This document shows, piece by piece, positions 1-5,797 of a stretch of 5,847 nt of DNA (position 1 is the stretch's first letter; the number at the start of each line of letters is the position of its first letter). A program made the translations under genes and the position numbers. Source of the stretch: an uncultured Lachnospiraceae bacterium (GTDB taxonomy: Bacteria > Bacillota > Clostridia > Lachnospirales > Lachnospiraceae); NCBI GenBank assembly GCA_900555195.1, contig USKC01000205.1:1-5847 (forward strand). The letters are read 5' to 3'. The notes under the pieces were generated by a model. It made no database searches, had not been told where the DNA came from, and saw nothing but the letters and a program-made list of their open reading frames with translations.

Positions 1-717
1 CAGTCGGTTGAATCGCTGCAGGCCCTCCGGCGTCTGAAGCTGGTTTTCAGCGGCGAAGCGGATCATCTCTCCCCGGGCCATCTTCGCAAGGGTGCCTTTC
101 TGGACAACCGGAAGGCCTTTCCGGCCGTTCTGGGGACATTCTTCCCCGAAAATACAGGTGATGTAGCGAAGCGGCTTTTTCCCATCTTTCTGTACCTTGG
201 GAAGATATGGTTCAATACAGGCGGCATATTCTTTGGAAGCCAGGTTCACAATACAGTCCGTTTCTGCACTGAGCGCTTCGTATATGCGGCTTCCCCAGAA
301 ATCATACAGGTTTCCCTTCGGGCCGCCTTTAGCCTGCATCTCCAGGCGATATGGCGTCACGCCGTCAAGCGGCTTTAAGAAGCCGTAAAAGCCGGAGAGG
401 ATCCGTACATGTTCCTGTACATATTTCCACTGCGTCTCTTCAAACACAACGGGCGCCATATACTGATACTGGATTCCTTCATAGGAAAGGATCGCCGGCG
501 TCAGTCTCTCAGTCAGGCTCATTTCCTTAAGCCGCTTCACATTCTGCCCTGCCAGCCGGTCGCTGCATGCCCATAGGGTTTTGAGTTCCTCCTCACTTTT
601 GCCCCGCATCCATTCCATCAGTTCCTGTGCCTGTGCAAGAAACACAGGCAATCCCTGCGGCTCCATGGTATCCGTATCCACCCTCATCTTTTTCGCCGGC
701 GAGATCAGCAGCTTCAT
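1..717 (-). CDS. yaaA: YaaA family peroxide stress / iron homeostasis protein (3' end cut by window edge)
   Basis: Reading the minus strand gives an uninterrupted 239-residue frame that runs off the left edge. The protein opens MKLLISPAKKM, the hallmark start of the YaaA (former DUF328) family. Other family blocks follow: SYEGIQYQYM near residues 79-87, ILSGFYGFLKPLDGVTPYRL near 106-125, LYDFWG near 137-142, NLASKEY near 158-164 and KMARGEMIRF near 212-221. Family members are about 245-260 residues, so perhaps 10-20 C-terminal residues are missing. In E. coli, YaaA is a cytoplasmic protein of the OxyR regulon that lowers free iron during hydrogen peroxide stress; its biochemistry is not settled, and the same role here is inferred. 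An in-frame ATG at 750 exists, but the ATG at 717 fits the family N-terminus and sits 8 bases after a GGAAAGG ribosome binding site (726-732). It is divergent from the sigma-factor operon, with 137 bases between the two starts. Confidence 0.93.
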   Translation of the reverse strand, partial: MKLLISPAKKMRVDTDTMEPQGLPVFLAQAQELMEWMRGKSEEELKTLWACSDRLAGQNVKRLKEMSLTERLTPAILSYEGIQYQYMAPVVFEETQWKYVQEHVRILSGFYGFLKPLDGVTPYRLEMQAKGGPKGNLYDFWGSRIYEALSAETDCIVNLASKEYAACIEPYLPKVQKDGKKPLRYITCIFGEECPQNGRKGLPVVQKGTLAKMARGEMIRFAAENQLQTPEGLQRFNRL

Positions 718-732
718 CCGATTATCCTTTCC

Positions 733-761
733 TTTACCCACGGTTTTCATTATGCTATACT
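733..761 (+). promoter_or_regulatory. Candidate housekeeping (sigma-A type) promoter for the sigma-factor operon
   Basis: TTTACC at 733-738 (4 of 6 to TTGACA) and TATACT at 756-761 (5 of 6 to TATAAT) are spaced by exactly 17 bases, about 90 bases before the sigma-factor start. It would give basal expression in addition to the ECF-type promoter downstream. The -35 overlaps the yaaA ribosome binding site region on the other strand. On the minus strand CATAAT at 749-754 resembles a -10 for yaaA, but no convincing -35 lies at the right distance. This call rests on consensus matching by eye. Confidence 0.3.
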
Positions 762-789
762 AACTTTTATCATTTTTTTTGATTGAGCG

Positions 790-819
790 CAAACTTTTTC
801 TTCCTTCGGGAAGTCTAAT
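790..819 (+). promoter_or_regulatory. Probable ECF sigma-dependent autoregulatory promoter
   Basis: CAAACTTTT around 790-798 supplies the AAC core typical of ECF -35 elements. AGTCTAAT at 812-819 resembles the CGTC-type -10 of SigW/SigX/SigV-like factors. The interval from the AAC core to AGTC is 17 bases (795-811), close to the usual ECF spacing. It lies directly upstream of the ECF sigma gene, where such factors usually place a self-activating promoter. The spacer holds a perfect 5-bp inverted repeat, CTTCC/GGAAG (800-804 and 809-813), around a TTCG tetraloop. Self-recognition by the sigma factor encoded here is inference. Confidence 0.45.
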
Positions 820-833
820 AGGTGAAAAGAGGT

Positions 834-841
834 AAAGGAGG
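834..841 (+). promoter_or_regulatory. Ribosome binding site that sets the sigma-factor start
   Basis: AAAGGAGG ends 13 bases before ATG 855. The in-frame GTG at 822 lies upstream of this site and has no Shine-Dalgarno of its own, so ATG 855 is chosen. The spacing is slightly long but otherwise ordinary. Confidence 0.75.
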
Positions 842-854
842 ACAACAGCAAAAC

Positions 855-1340
855 ATGAAACGCGCACTCACACATAAACAATTTGCCGCGCGCATGGAGG
901 AATCCAAGGAAAAATTCTATCGTCTTGCGTACTGTTATGTAAAACAGGAACAGGACGCCTTAGATATTCTCTCCGAGGCGACTTACCGGGGCTTCCTTCA
1001 TTTGGGCAAACTCGAAAAACCGGAATACTTTGATACCTGGATGAGCCGTATCATCATTAACTGCGCCTATGATCTTCTGAAAAAACAGAATAAATATGAA
1101 CTCTCAGAACCGGATGACAGTCTGCCCGCCGAACCGGAGCCGCTCTCCATCGACGACCGGCTTGACCTCTATCAGGCGCTGGATACGCTGCCGCCGGCTG
1201 AAAAATCGCTGATCATCCTCAAATATTTCGAGGACAGAAGCTTCCGTGAAATCGCTTCTATCCTGAATATTCCGGAAAGCACGGTGAAAACCAGGCTTTA
1301 CCGGGTCATCGGAAAACTTAAAACCGCCATTTTGGCATAA
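855..1340 (+). CDS. ECF subfamily RNA polymerase sigma factor (SigV-like)
   Basis: The 161-residue product has the two-domain layout of group 4 (ECF) sigma factors. Region 2 covers about residues 15-82, with the core-binding and -10-reading segment around FYRLAYCYVKQEQDALDILS and DTWMSRIIINCAYDLLKK. A short acidic proline-containing linker follows (about 83-100: EPDDSLPAEPEP). Region 4 covers about 102-156, with the helix-turn-helix FREIASILNIPESTVKTRLYR at 130-150, which would read the -35 element. Length and order are normal for the family, and there is no extra C-terminal domain. It lies 27 bases upstream of a membrane protein that is probably its anti-sigma factor, so the two are an operon. 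It is probably autoregulated through the promoter at 790-819. B. subtilis SigV answers lysozyme through RsiV, but the partner here has a different sensor domain, so the signal is unknown and I give no gene symbol. Confidence 0.93.
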   Translation: MKRALTHKQFAARMEESKEKFYRLAYCYVKQEQDALDILSEATYRGFLHLGKLEKPEYFDTWMSRIIINCAYDLLKKQNKYELSEPDDSLPAEPEPLSIDDRLDLYQALDTLPPAEKSLIILKYFEDRSFREIASILNIPESTVKTRLYRVIGKLKTAILA

Positions 1341-1367
1341 CCTGACAGAAAGGAGATTCGCAAGAAT

Positions 1368-2297
1368 ATGAATAAAGGAAAAGAAACCTATACAAACATC
1401 TCTATTCCGGATGGCCTTTCATCCGCAGTGGAAGATGGCATCCGGCGCGGAAAACGGCAGCTGGAAAAAAAATGGTTCACAGCCTTTGGCACACTGGCAG
1501 CCGCCTGCGTCCTGGGAGTCGTCCTTTTCCGCGTCGTTTCAGATAACAGTGTACGCACCCCTCTGGAAAATGGTCCGGCCACCGCACGCATATCCTCCGA
1601 ACCGGAAGGCGGCAGCCCGGATGATCAGGCTCCGGCCGGAGCGCAGACGATGATGGTATCCGGCAATGATATCGCTGCGTCGGATGCGGCCAACGAAACA
1701 GAGACGCCGGCTTCCGAGTCGCAGACCGCTTCTTCTGACGCGCAGAATGATGTGGCCGCAGATCCGGCAATGGAAGCGCCTTCCTCCATTCGGGTATACG
1801 GCACGGTCACCGAAATTCAGGACGGACAGATCCTTCTGGAGAATGATGTGGAGGGGGATCCCTATGCCAGCATTCTTCTGAATGTGACGGAGGATACCAT
1901 TATCCTGTCGGCCTCCGATTATTCTGAAAAGGAACTGTCGGATATTCAGCAGGGAGAGACACTCTATGCATATGTAAGTCCTGCAATGACGAGAAGCCTT
2001 CCGCCCATGTCCAATGCGCTCCTCATCTTCTGTGAAATAGAAGACGAACTTGCCGTTCCCACTTATGCCACGATCACGGATATTTCCGTAGACGAGGACG
2101 GAACCACCCGCATCAGCACGGATCAGCAATTGATTCTGATCCCGGGTGACAACACATCCATCCTCACGCTGGACGGGGAAACACAGCTTTCCGTATCTGA
2201 TCTCGCTGTGGGAGATCAAATCCTTGCCAGCTATCAGATCATGACCATGAGCATCCCCGCGCAGACGAATCCGGACGAAATCCGGCTCATGCCTTAG
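1368..2297 (+). CDS. Membrane-anchored presumptive anti-sigma factor with duplicated extracytoplasmic domain
   Basis: The 309-residue product starts 27 bases after the sigma gene, with AAAGGAG at 1348-1354 as its ribosome binding site. Residues 1-35 are cytoplasmic and resemble the short basic N-terminus of RsiV/DUF4179-type anti-sigma factors (IPDGLSSAVEDGIRRGKRQ). One membrane segment spans about 36-57 (TAFGTLAAACVLGVVLF). Residues 58-140 form a low-complexity linker rich in A, S, T, P, D and E. Residues 141-309 form a beta-rich region with two similar units (141-225 and 231-309), marked by YAYVSPAMTRSLPP and SYQIMTMSIPAQ. I have the impression that such units occur in clostridial secreted or membrane proteins, but I cannot name a characterised domain. 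The predicted role is to hold the sigma factor at the membrane until an envelope signal releases it. The role rests on operon position and topology; the RsiV lysozyme-binding domain (DUF3298) is not apparent. No zinc-binding HxxxCxxC anti-sigma motif is present. Confidence 0.8.
   Translation: MNKGKETYTNISIPDGLSSAVEDGIRRGKRQLEKKWFTAFGTLAAACVLGVVLFRVVSDNSVRTPLENGPATARISSEPEGGSPDDQAPAGAQTMMVSGNDIAASDAANETETPASESQTASSDAQNDVAADPAMEAPSSIRVYGTVTEIQDGQILLENDVEGDPYASILLNVTEDTIILSASDYSEKELSDIQQGETLYAYVSPAMTRSLPPMSNALLIFCEIEDELAVPTYATITDISVDEDGTTRISTDQQLILIPGDNTSILTLDGETQLSVSDLAVGDQILASYQIMTMSIPAQTNPDEIRLMP
1788..2294 (+). repeat. Protein-level tandem duplication inside the anti-sigma factor
   Basis: Unit 1 (residues 141-225) and unit 2 (231-309) follow the same order. 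Each has a YGTVTEI / YATITDI opening, a strand-turn-strand stretch, an ILLNVTEDTIIL / SILTLDGETQLS segment, and an acidic LSDIQQGETLYAY / VSDLAVGDQILAS block. Each ends with a conserved MTRSLPP / MTMSIPAQ tail running into a final strand. The similarity is clear in pattern but modest in identity, and the DNA is not visibly repeated, so the duplication would be old. This is alignment by eye. Confidence 0.55.
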
Positions 2298-2325
2298 CCC
2301 GTTCGATTCGGCACGCGCATAAAAT

Positions 2326-2374
2326 ATGCTTACCCTCTGCACCGGAACATTTTCCCGGCACGGAGGGTAAGCAT
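2326..2374. terminator. Bidirectional intrinsic terminator between convergent operons
   Basis: ATGCTTACCCTC (2326-2337) is perfectly complementary to GAGGGTAAGCAT (2363-2374), giving a 12-bp stem. A CCGG/CCGG inner helix (2342-2345 with 2355-2358) lies within the loop. On the plus strand the stem is followed by TTGTTTTCTT, terminating the sigma operon. On the minus strand it is followed by ATTTTATG, serving the convergent gene that ends at 2419. Confidence 0.88.
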
Positions 2375-2418
2375 TTGTTTTCTTCCAGCCTGTACATAGG
2401 CTTACGGACTCCGTCCAT

Positions 2419-3339
2419 CTATCGGTTCACAGAAGACGCCATCCGGCGATAGGTGTGGCGCACGCCGCGGATCGCGACGGAATATGCCTGAATATTCTCC
2501 GGCAGTGCCATGCCCGGGTAGCCGGTATCCCCAATGTGATGTATGTCCGTTCCCGTCATCTTGCACCACAGAGCGATCTGACGGATCGAGTGCACATCCG
2601 CACCTTCCTGGCTGGTTCCTATGGAAGTAACCGTCATCGCCCCAAGACTGTGGGCAAAGCTCACCAGATCCTTGATATATTCCACAGTGATACCCGGGAC
2701 CGTGCCCGGCGCGGGAAACAGCAGGATATCCGCTCCCGCCTGTACAAATTCCTCCACATCCGACCGGGTGATGATCGCTTCTCCGGCTTCTTTCAGAATG
2801 CCCGACGCATGCATCTTGCCCGCTGCCAGAATCACGTCCTTTCCCACAGCGCCTTTCAGCATCCGCAGGGAATCTGTGATCGCCCGATTGCTGACCCCAT
2901 TTCCCGGATTTCCGGTGAGCAGGATCAGATCCGCTCCCATATCCCTCGCCAGGAGGGCATTCTCTGCTGTCGCCTTCCTGCCTTCCGACATTTCCCACAG
3001 CGTCCCCTCATTTTCAGCCGCATCCTCCACCGGCTCCAGGTTCAGGCCGATCACCCTTCCCGTCAGATGCTTCAGCAGCCGTATGGTTTCCGCCGCCGGC
3101 ACAGCCGGCAGGCCCTGGATCACAGGCTTCTTCACATCAAACATGTTCAGCAGCACCAGATCCGCTCCCATAGCTGCCACGAATTCCGCATTCGTCACAT
3201 CCGCCAGCAGCGGCATGGTCACTCCGATGCATTCCGCGGCGAGAATCCTTCCCTCGCTTTTGGCAATGCTTTCCAACAGTTCTTCTTTTCCATAGGATGC
3301 CAGTTCTGAAGCAGACGCATCCAGCATTCTTTTCGCCAT
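2419..3339 (-). CDS. TIM-barrel protein of the PEP mutase-related DUF7916 type (often annotated haloacid dehalogenase-like hydrolase)
   Basis: The 306-residue product shows the alternating strand/helix pattern of a (beta/alpha)8 barrel. Strand-end motifs are ADLVLLNMFDV (60-69), GRVIGLNLEPVED (94-106), ADLILLTGNPGNGVSN (136-151), KDVILAAGKMHASG (167-180), ADILLFPAPGTVPGI (203-217), AMTVTSIGTSQEGAD (234-248) and DIHHIGDTGYPGMALP (265-280). The opening MAKRMLDASASEL and RILAAECIGVTMPLLADVTN fit a Firmicute family that databases relate to the PEP mutase superfamily and sometimes mislabel as a dehalogenase. Neither a HAD DxDxT motif nor a confident isocitrate-lyase KKCGH motif is visible, so the substrate is unknown. 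The GNPGNG and PAPGTVPG loops look like phosphate-binding turns, which is inference. Start 3339 is preceded by GGAGG at 3345-3349; the alternative ATG at 3351 overlaps that site. It is probably transcribed alone, ending at the shared terminator at 2326-2374. Confidence 0.82.
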   Translation of the reverse strand: MAKRMLDASASELASYGKEELLESIAKSEGRILAAECIGVTMPLLADVTNAEFVAAMGADLVLLNMFDVKKPVIQGLPAVPAAETIRLLKHLTGRVIGLNLEPVEDAAENEGTLWEMSEGRKATAENALLARDMGADLILLTGNPGNGVSNRAITDSLRMLKGAVGKDVILAAGKMHASGILKEAGEAIITRSDVEEFVQAGADILLFPAPGTVPGITVEYIKDLVSFAHSLGAMTVTSIGTSQEGADVHSIRQIALWCKMTGTDIHHIGDTGYPGMALPENIQAYSVAIRGVRHTYRRMASSVNR

Positions 3340-3584
3340 TTTTTCCTCCATGTCTGAACGCCACTTCCTTTGGCCACGCAAAAACACTGCGATTACAGCT
3401 TCTTTGCAAGGACAGTTTTGCGGCGCTCCCATACCCAAACTGCCGTTTGAATCATATGCGGTTAAGCACATATACAGCCTATAGAGTTTCTCTTCCAAAA
3501 GCAGCAGCACAGGCAGAATTGCATCACCGCATCGTGCTGCCATCTCCCTGTGCTGCTTCATATTGCTTTTCTTTCGTTATATTT
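3340..3584 (-). other. Intergenic region between thrS and the mutase-like gene
   Basis: No coding sequence is supported here, although frames on both strands remain open by chance. It holds the hairpin at 3503-3557 just after thrS, then about 160 bases leading to the GGAGG ribosome binding site at 3345-3349. A promoter for the downstream gene would be expected here. The best match, TTGGAA at 3493-3498 with TATATG at 3469-3474 on the minus strand (18-base spacer), is weak. Confidence 0.4.
3503..3557 (-). terminator. Probable thrS terminator hairpin with weak U-tract
   Basis: On the minus strand, 27 bases past the thrS stop, AGCAGCACAGG (3547-3557) pairs perfectly with CCTGTGCTGCT (3503-3513), giving an 11-bp stem around a 33-base loop. 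The bases after the stem read GCTTTTGG, a short U run. The stem is strong but the long loop and poor U-tract make it an imperfect intrinsic terminator; it could instead be an mRNA-protecting 3' structure. Confidence 0.45.
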
Positions 3585-5339
3585 TTACTGCTTTGCTTCC
3601 TCCAGAACCTTCTGGATAAACACTTCCAGTTCCTGACTTCCCAGATCGCCTTCATCCCGGCTTCTGACGGATACCGAACCGCTCTCCTCTTCCTTCTGGC
3701 CCACAATCAGCATATAAGGAACTTTCTCCATCTGCGTGCTGCGGATCTTATAACCGATCTTCTCATCCCGCCGATCCAGCTCGCAGCGGATGCCCGCTTC
3801 TTTCAGCTTGTTTACAACCGCTTCTCCATATCCGAAGAATTTCTCAGAGATGGGAAGCACCTTCACCTGCACAGGCGCAAGCCATACCGGGAATTTGCCC
3901 GCATAATGCTCGATCAGGATTCCAATGAAACGCTCGATGGAACCATATACCACACGGTGGATCATGATCGGACGATGCTTCATGCCGTCCGCTCCCATAT
4001 ATTCTGCCTCAAAGCGCATGGGCAGCTGGAAATCCAGCTGGATCGTGCCGCACTGCCAGGTTCTTCCCAGGGAATCCTTCAGATGGAAGTCGATCTTCGG
4101 CCCATAGAATGCGCCGTCTCCCTCGTTCACCACATACTCCCTGCCGATATCGTCCAGCGCCTTACGAAGCCCTTCCGTCGCCAGTTCCCAATCTTCGTCG
4201 CTGCCCATGCTGTCTTCCGGCCGCGTGGACAATTCCACATGATAGGAGAAGCCAAACCGGCTGTATACCTCATCAATCAGACGCATCACGCCTTTGATTT
4301 CATCCGTAATCTGATCCCGCGTCATGAAGATATGCGCATCATCCTGCGTAAAGCAGCGCACCCGCATCAGTCCATGCAACTGGCCTGATTTCTCATGTCT
4401 GTGCACCAATCCCAGTTCGCCGATACGCAGCGGCAGATCGCGGTAAGATCTGGGCTGAGATTTATATACCAGCAGGCCGCCCGGGCAGTTCATGGGCTTC
4501 ACCGCAAAATCCTCGTCATCGATCACCGTGGTATACATATTCTCCCTGTAATGATCCCAGTGTCCGGACGTCTCCCAAAGCTTTCTGTTCAGCAAAATGG
4601 GCGTAGAAATCTCCTGATATCCTTCTCTGTCATGCAGCTTTCTCCAATAATCGATCAGGATATTCTTCAGGATCATTCCCTTCGGCAGGAAGAACGGAAA
4701 TCCCGGGCCTTCCTCCATGAGCGCGAACAGCCCCATTTCCTTTCCGATCCTGCGGTGATCCCGCTTCTTCGCTTCCTCAATCCGGTCCAGATGCTCCTGA
4801 AGCTGTTCCTTGTTGGGATAGGACGTTCCATAGATACGGGTGAGCATCTTATTCTTCTCGCTCCCTCTCCAATAAGCGCCCGCAAGGCTCGTGAGCTTAA
4901 ACGCCTTTACATAGCCCGTATGCGCCAGATGAGGACCCGCACACAGATCCACGAAGTCTCCCTGTTTATAGAAGCTGATAACCGCATCCTCCGGAAGGTC
5001 TTCAATCAGTTCCACCTTGTAAGGCTCGTTTCTCTCCTTCATCAGAGCGATGGCTTCTTCCCTGGGCAGGGTAAAGCGCTCCAGACGATAGCGCTCCTTC
5101 ACAATCTTCTTCATTTCCTTCTCAATCGCAGCAAAATCATCGCTGGATATGGGCTCTGCAAAATCAAAATCGTAATAAAAACCATCTTCAATGGCCGGCC
5201 CAATGGCCAGTTTTGCATCCGGATACAGCCGTTTTACGGCCTGCGCCAGAATATGGGACGTGGTATGGCGGAAAATCTCCGCACCCTGGCCGTCGAATTC
5301 CGCTTCGCTTCTGCTTCCGTCCTTCAGTATGACATCCAT
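3585..5339 (-). CDS. thrS: Threonine--tRNA ligase, form lacking most of the TGS domain
   Basis: The 584-residue class II synthetase charges tRNA-Thr with threonine. The editing (N2) domain carries H25 and H29 (HTTSH) plus C133 and H137 (CAGPH), matching the E. coli editing-site residues H73, H77, C182 and H186. The catalytic core has zinc ligands C285 (MNCPGG), H336 (QDDAHIF) and H461 (IMIHRVVYG). Motif 2 is visible at RIGELGLVHRHEKSG (305-319) and motif 3 at GSIERFIGILIEHYAGKFP (466-484). The anticodon-binding domain fills about residues 485-584. Typical bacterial ThrS is about 640 residues with an N-terminal TGS domain; here only MDVILKDGSRSEAEFDGQ precedes the editing domain. ATG 5339 is chosen because AGGAG (5350-5354) lies 10 bases upstream and the product begins like the first TGS strand. 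The frame stays open to ATG 5504, but that start has no ribosome binding site and gives Cys/Ala-rich sequence unlike ThrS. It is controlled by the upstream T-box. Confidence 0.97.
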   Translation of the reverse strand: MDVILKDGSRSEAEFDGQGAEIFRHTTSHILAQAVKRLYPDAKLAIGPAIEDGFYYDFDFAEPISSDDFAAIEKEMKKIVKERYRLERFTLPREEAIALMKERNEPYKVELIEDLPEDAVISFYKQGDFVDLCAGPHLAHTGYVKAFKLTSLAGAYWRGSEKNKMLTRIYGTSYPNKEQLQEHLDRIEEAKKRDHRRIGKEMGLFALMEEGPGFPFFLPKGMILKNILIDYWRKLHDREGYQEISTPILLNRKLWETSGHWDHYRENMYTTVIDDEDFAVKPMNCPGGLLVYKSQPRSYRDLPLRIGELGLVHRHEKSGQLHGLMRVRCFTQDDAHIFMTRDQITDEIKGVMRLIDEVYSRFGFSYHVELSTRPEDSMGSDEDWELATEGLRKALDDIGREYVVNEGDGAFYGPKIDFHLKDSLGRTWQCGTIQLDFQLPMRFEAEYMGADGMKHRPIMIHRVVYGSIERFIGILIEHYAGKFPVWLAPVQVKVLPISEKFFGYGEAVVNKLKEAGIRCELDRRDEKIGYKIRSTQMEKVPYMLIVGQKEEESGSVSVRSRDEGDLGSQELEVFIQKVLEEAKQ

Positions 5340-5533
5340 CTTACTTTCTCTCCTTTCTTCTCCTAAACCAACCTCTGTCTTTGGCAAATGACGCCTCCAC
5401 GCTTTAGGGAAACACACACCCGCGCCAAACGCAGCTGCCGCCAGGCAGCATCTGCACAGCAATTCTCGATTGCTTGCGCGCGAGCATGCATCAACGTTTT
5501 TCATTCGTCAGGAAATGAAATTTCCGATCGAAC
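5340..5533 (-). other. thrS leader segment between T-box terminator and start codon
   Basis: This 194-base stretch is untranslated mRNA leader in the read-through transcript. It contains a perfect GCTGCC/GGCAGC hairpin (5434-5439 with 5444-5449, 4-base loop) and AGCAAT/ATTGCT (5458-5463 with 5469-5474, 5-base loop). There is also a weaker TTTCATT/AATGAAA pair (5499-5505 with 5514-5520). Near thrS it has two purine-rich ribosome binding stretches, the nearer being AAGGAGA. No known RNA family is recognised, and an independent small gene is not supported. Confidence 0.5.
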
Positions 5534-5577
5534 AAAAAACACCCTCAGAAAAACAGACTCCCTGTTTTCTAAGGGTG
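5534..5577 (-). terminator. T-box intrinsic terminator upstream of thrS
   Basis: CACCCTTAGAAAA (5565-5577) pairs with TTTTCTGAGGGTG (5540-5552), with one G-U pair. The stem continues as CAG/CTG (5562-5564 with 5554-5556) past one bulged base to a GGAGT loop. It is followed at once by six T residues (5534-5539). This is the default OFF structure when tRNA-Thr is charged. Confidence 0.92.
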
Positions 5578-5611
5578 CGATCTCCCATCCGGCGATGCAC
5601 GGTTCCACCTT
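5571..5611 (-). promoter_or_regulatory. T-box antiterminator
   Basis: AAGG (5608-5611) pairs with CCTT (5571-5574) and GTGC (5597-5600) pairs with GCAC (5575-5578). Between the two helices the 5' side bulges out TGGAACC (5601-5607), the classic T-box bulge whose UGGA pairs with the tRNA 3' end. The GCACCCTT strand is the same one used by the terminator, so the two structures exclude each other. Confidence 0.88.
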
Positions 5612-5794
5612 AACTTTTCTCTTCAGATTCTTACAAATCCTAATCCTTAACGCGGATATACGTCCAGGTTTCCCAACGCTCAGCTGCCATCCATTTCCTC
5701 ATATCGAACAGGTCTCCGGAGAACATCTTCTCCCGAAATGTCCTCTCTGCAGTCAACAGCAGCCCTTCGCTTCTCCACCCGGCGGCTCCGGAAC

Positions 5795-5797
5795 GGT
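5795..5797 (-). promoter_or_regulatory. Candidate ACC (Thr) specifier codon of the T-box
   Basis: On the minus strand the specifier region reads GATGAAGACCGTTCCGG. ACC is a threonine codon and is followed by a purine, as is usual for specifiers. It would pair with tRNA-Thr carrying a GGU anticodon. The overlapping GAC (Asp) is a less likely register given the thrS context. The opposing strand of the specifier loop is outside the window. Confidence 0.6.

Noticed and set aside
822..854. GTG 822 as the sigma-factor start.
   Set aside because: The AAAGGAGG site lies inside this extension and points to ATG 855. The extra residues (KRGKGGQQQN) are just the ribosome binding region translated.
1539..2342. 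A 267-codon minus-strand frame opposite the anti-sigma gene.
   Set aside because: Its composition is arginine-rich, shadow-like and unlike any known protein. It crosses the terminator at 2326-2374, and the plus-strand gene has clear topology and a ribosome binding site.
3469..3498. Minus-strand TTGGAA-N18-TATATG as a promoter for the mutase-like gene.
   Set aside because: Both boxes match only 4 of 6 positions with a long spacer; this is not distinguishable from chance by eye.
3340..3561. Extended start at 3561 for the mutase-like protein, adding 74 residues.
   Set aside because: The added part crosses the thrS hairpin and has no family resemblance. ATG 3339 has GGAGG five bases upstream and a conserved-looking N-terminus.
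4395..5366. Long plus-strand open frame of 323 codons opposite thrS, and another of 363 codons at 3297-4388.
   Set aside because: Both lie antisense to confident genes, have no recognised domain or ribosome binding site, and are rich in His/Arg/Leu, as expected of antisense shadows.
5340..5504. Extended ThrS start at ATG 5504, adding 55 residues.
   Set aside because: There is no ribosome binding site before 5504. The added sequence is Cys/Ala/Arg-rich and not TGS-like, while ATG 5339 has a good AGGAG.
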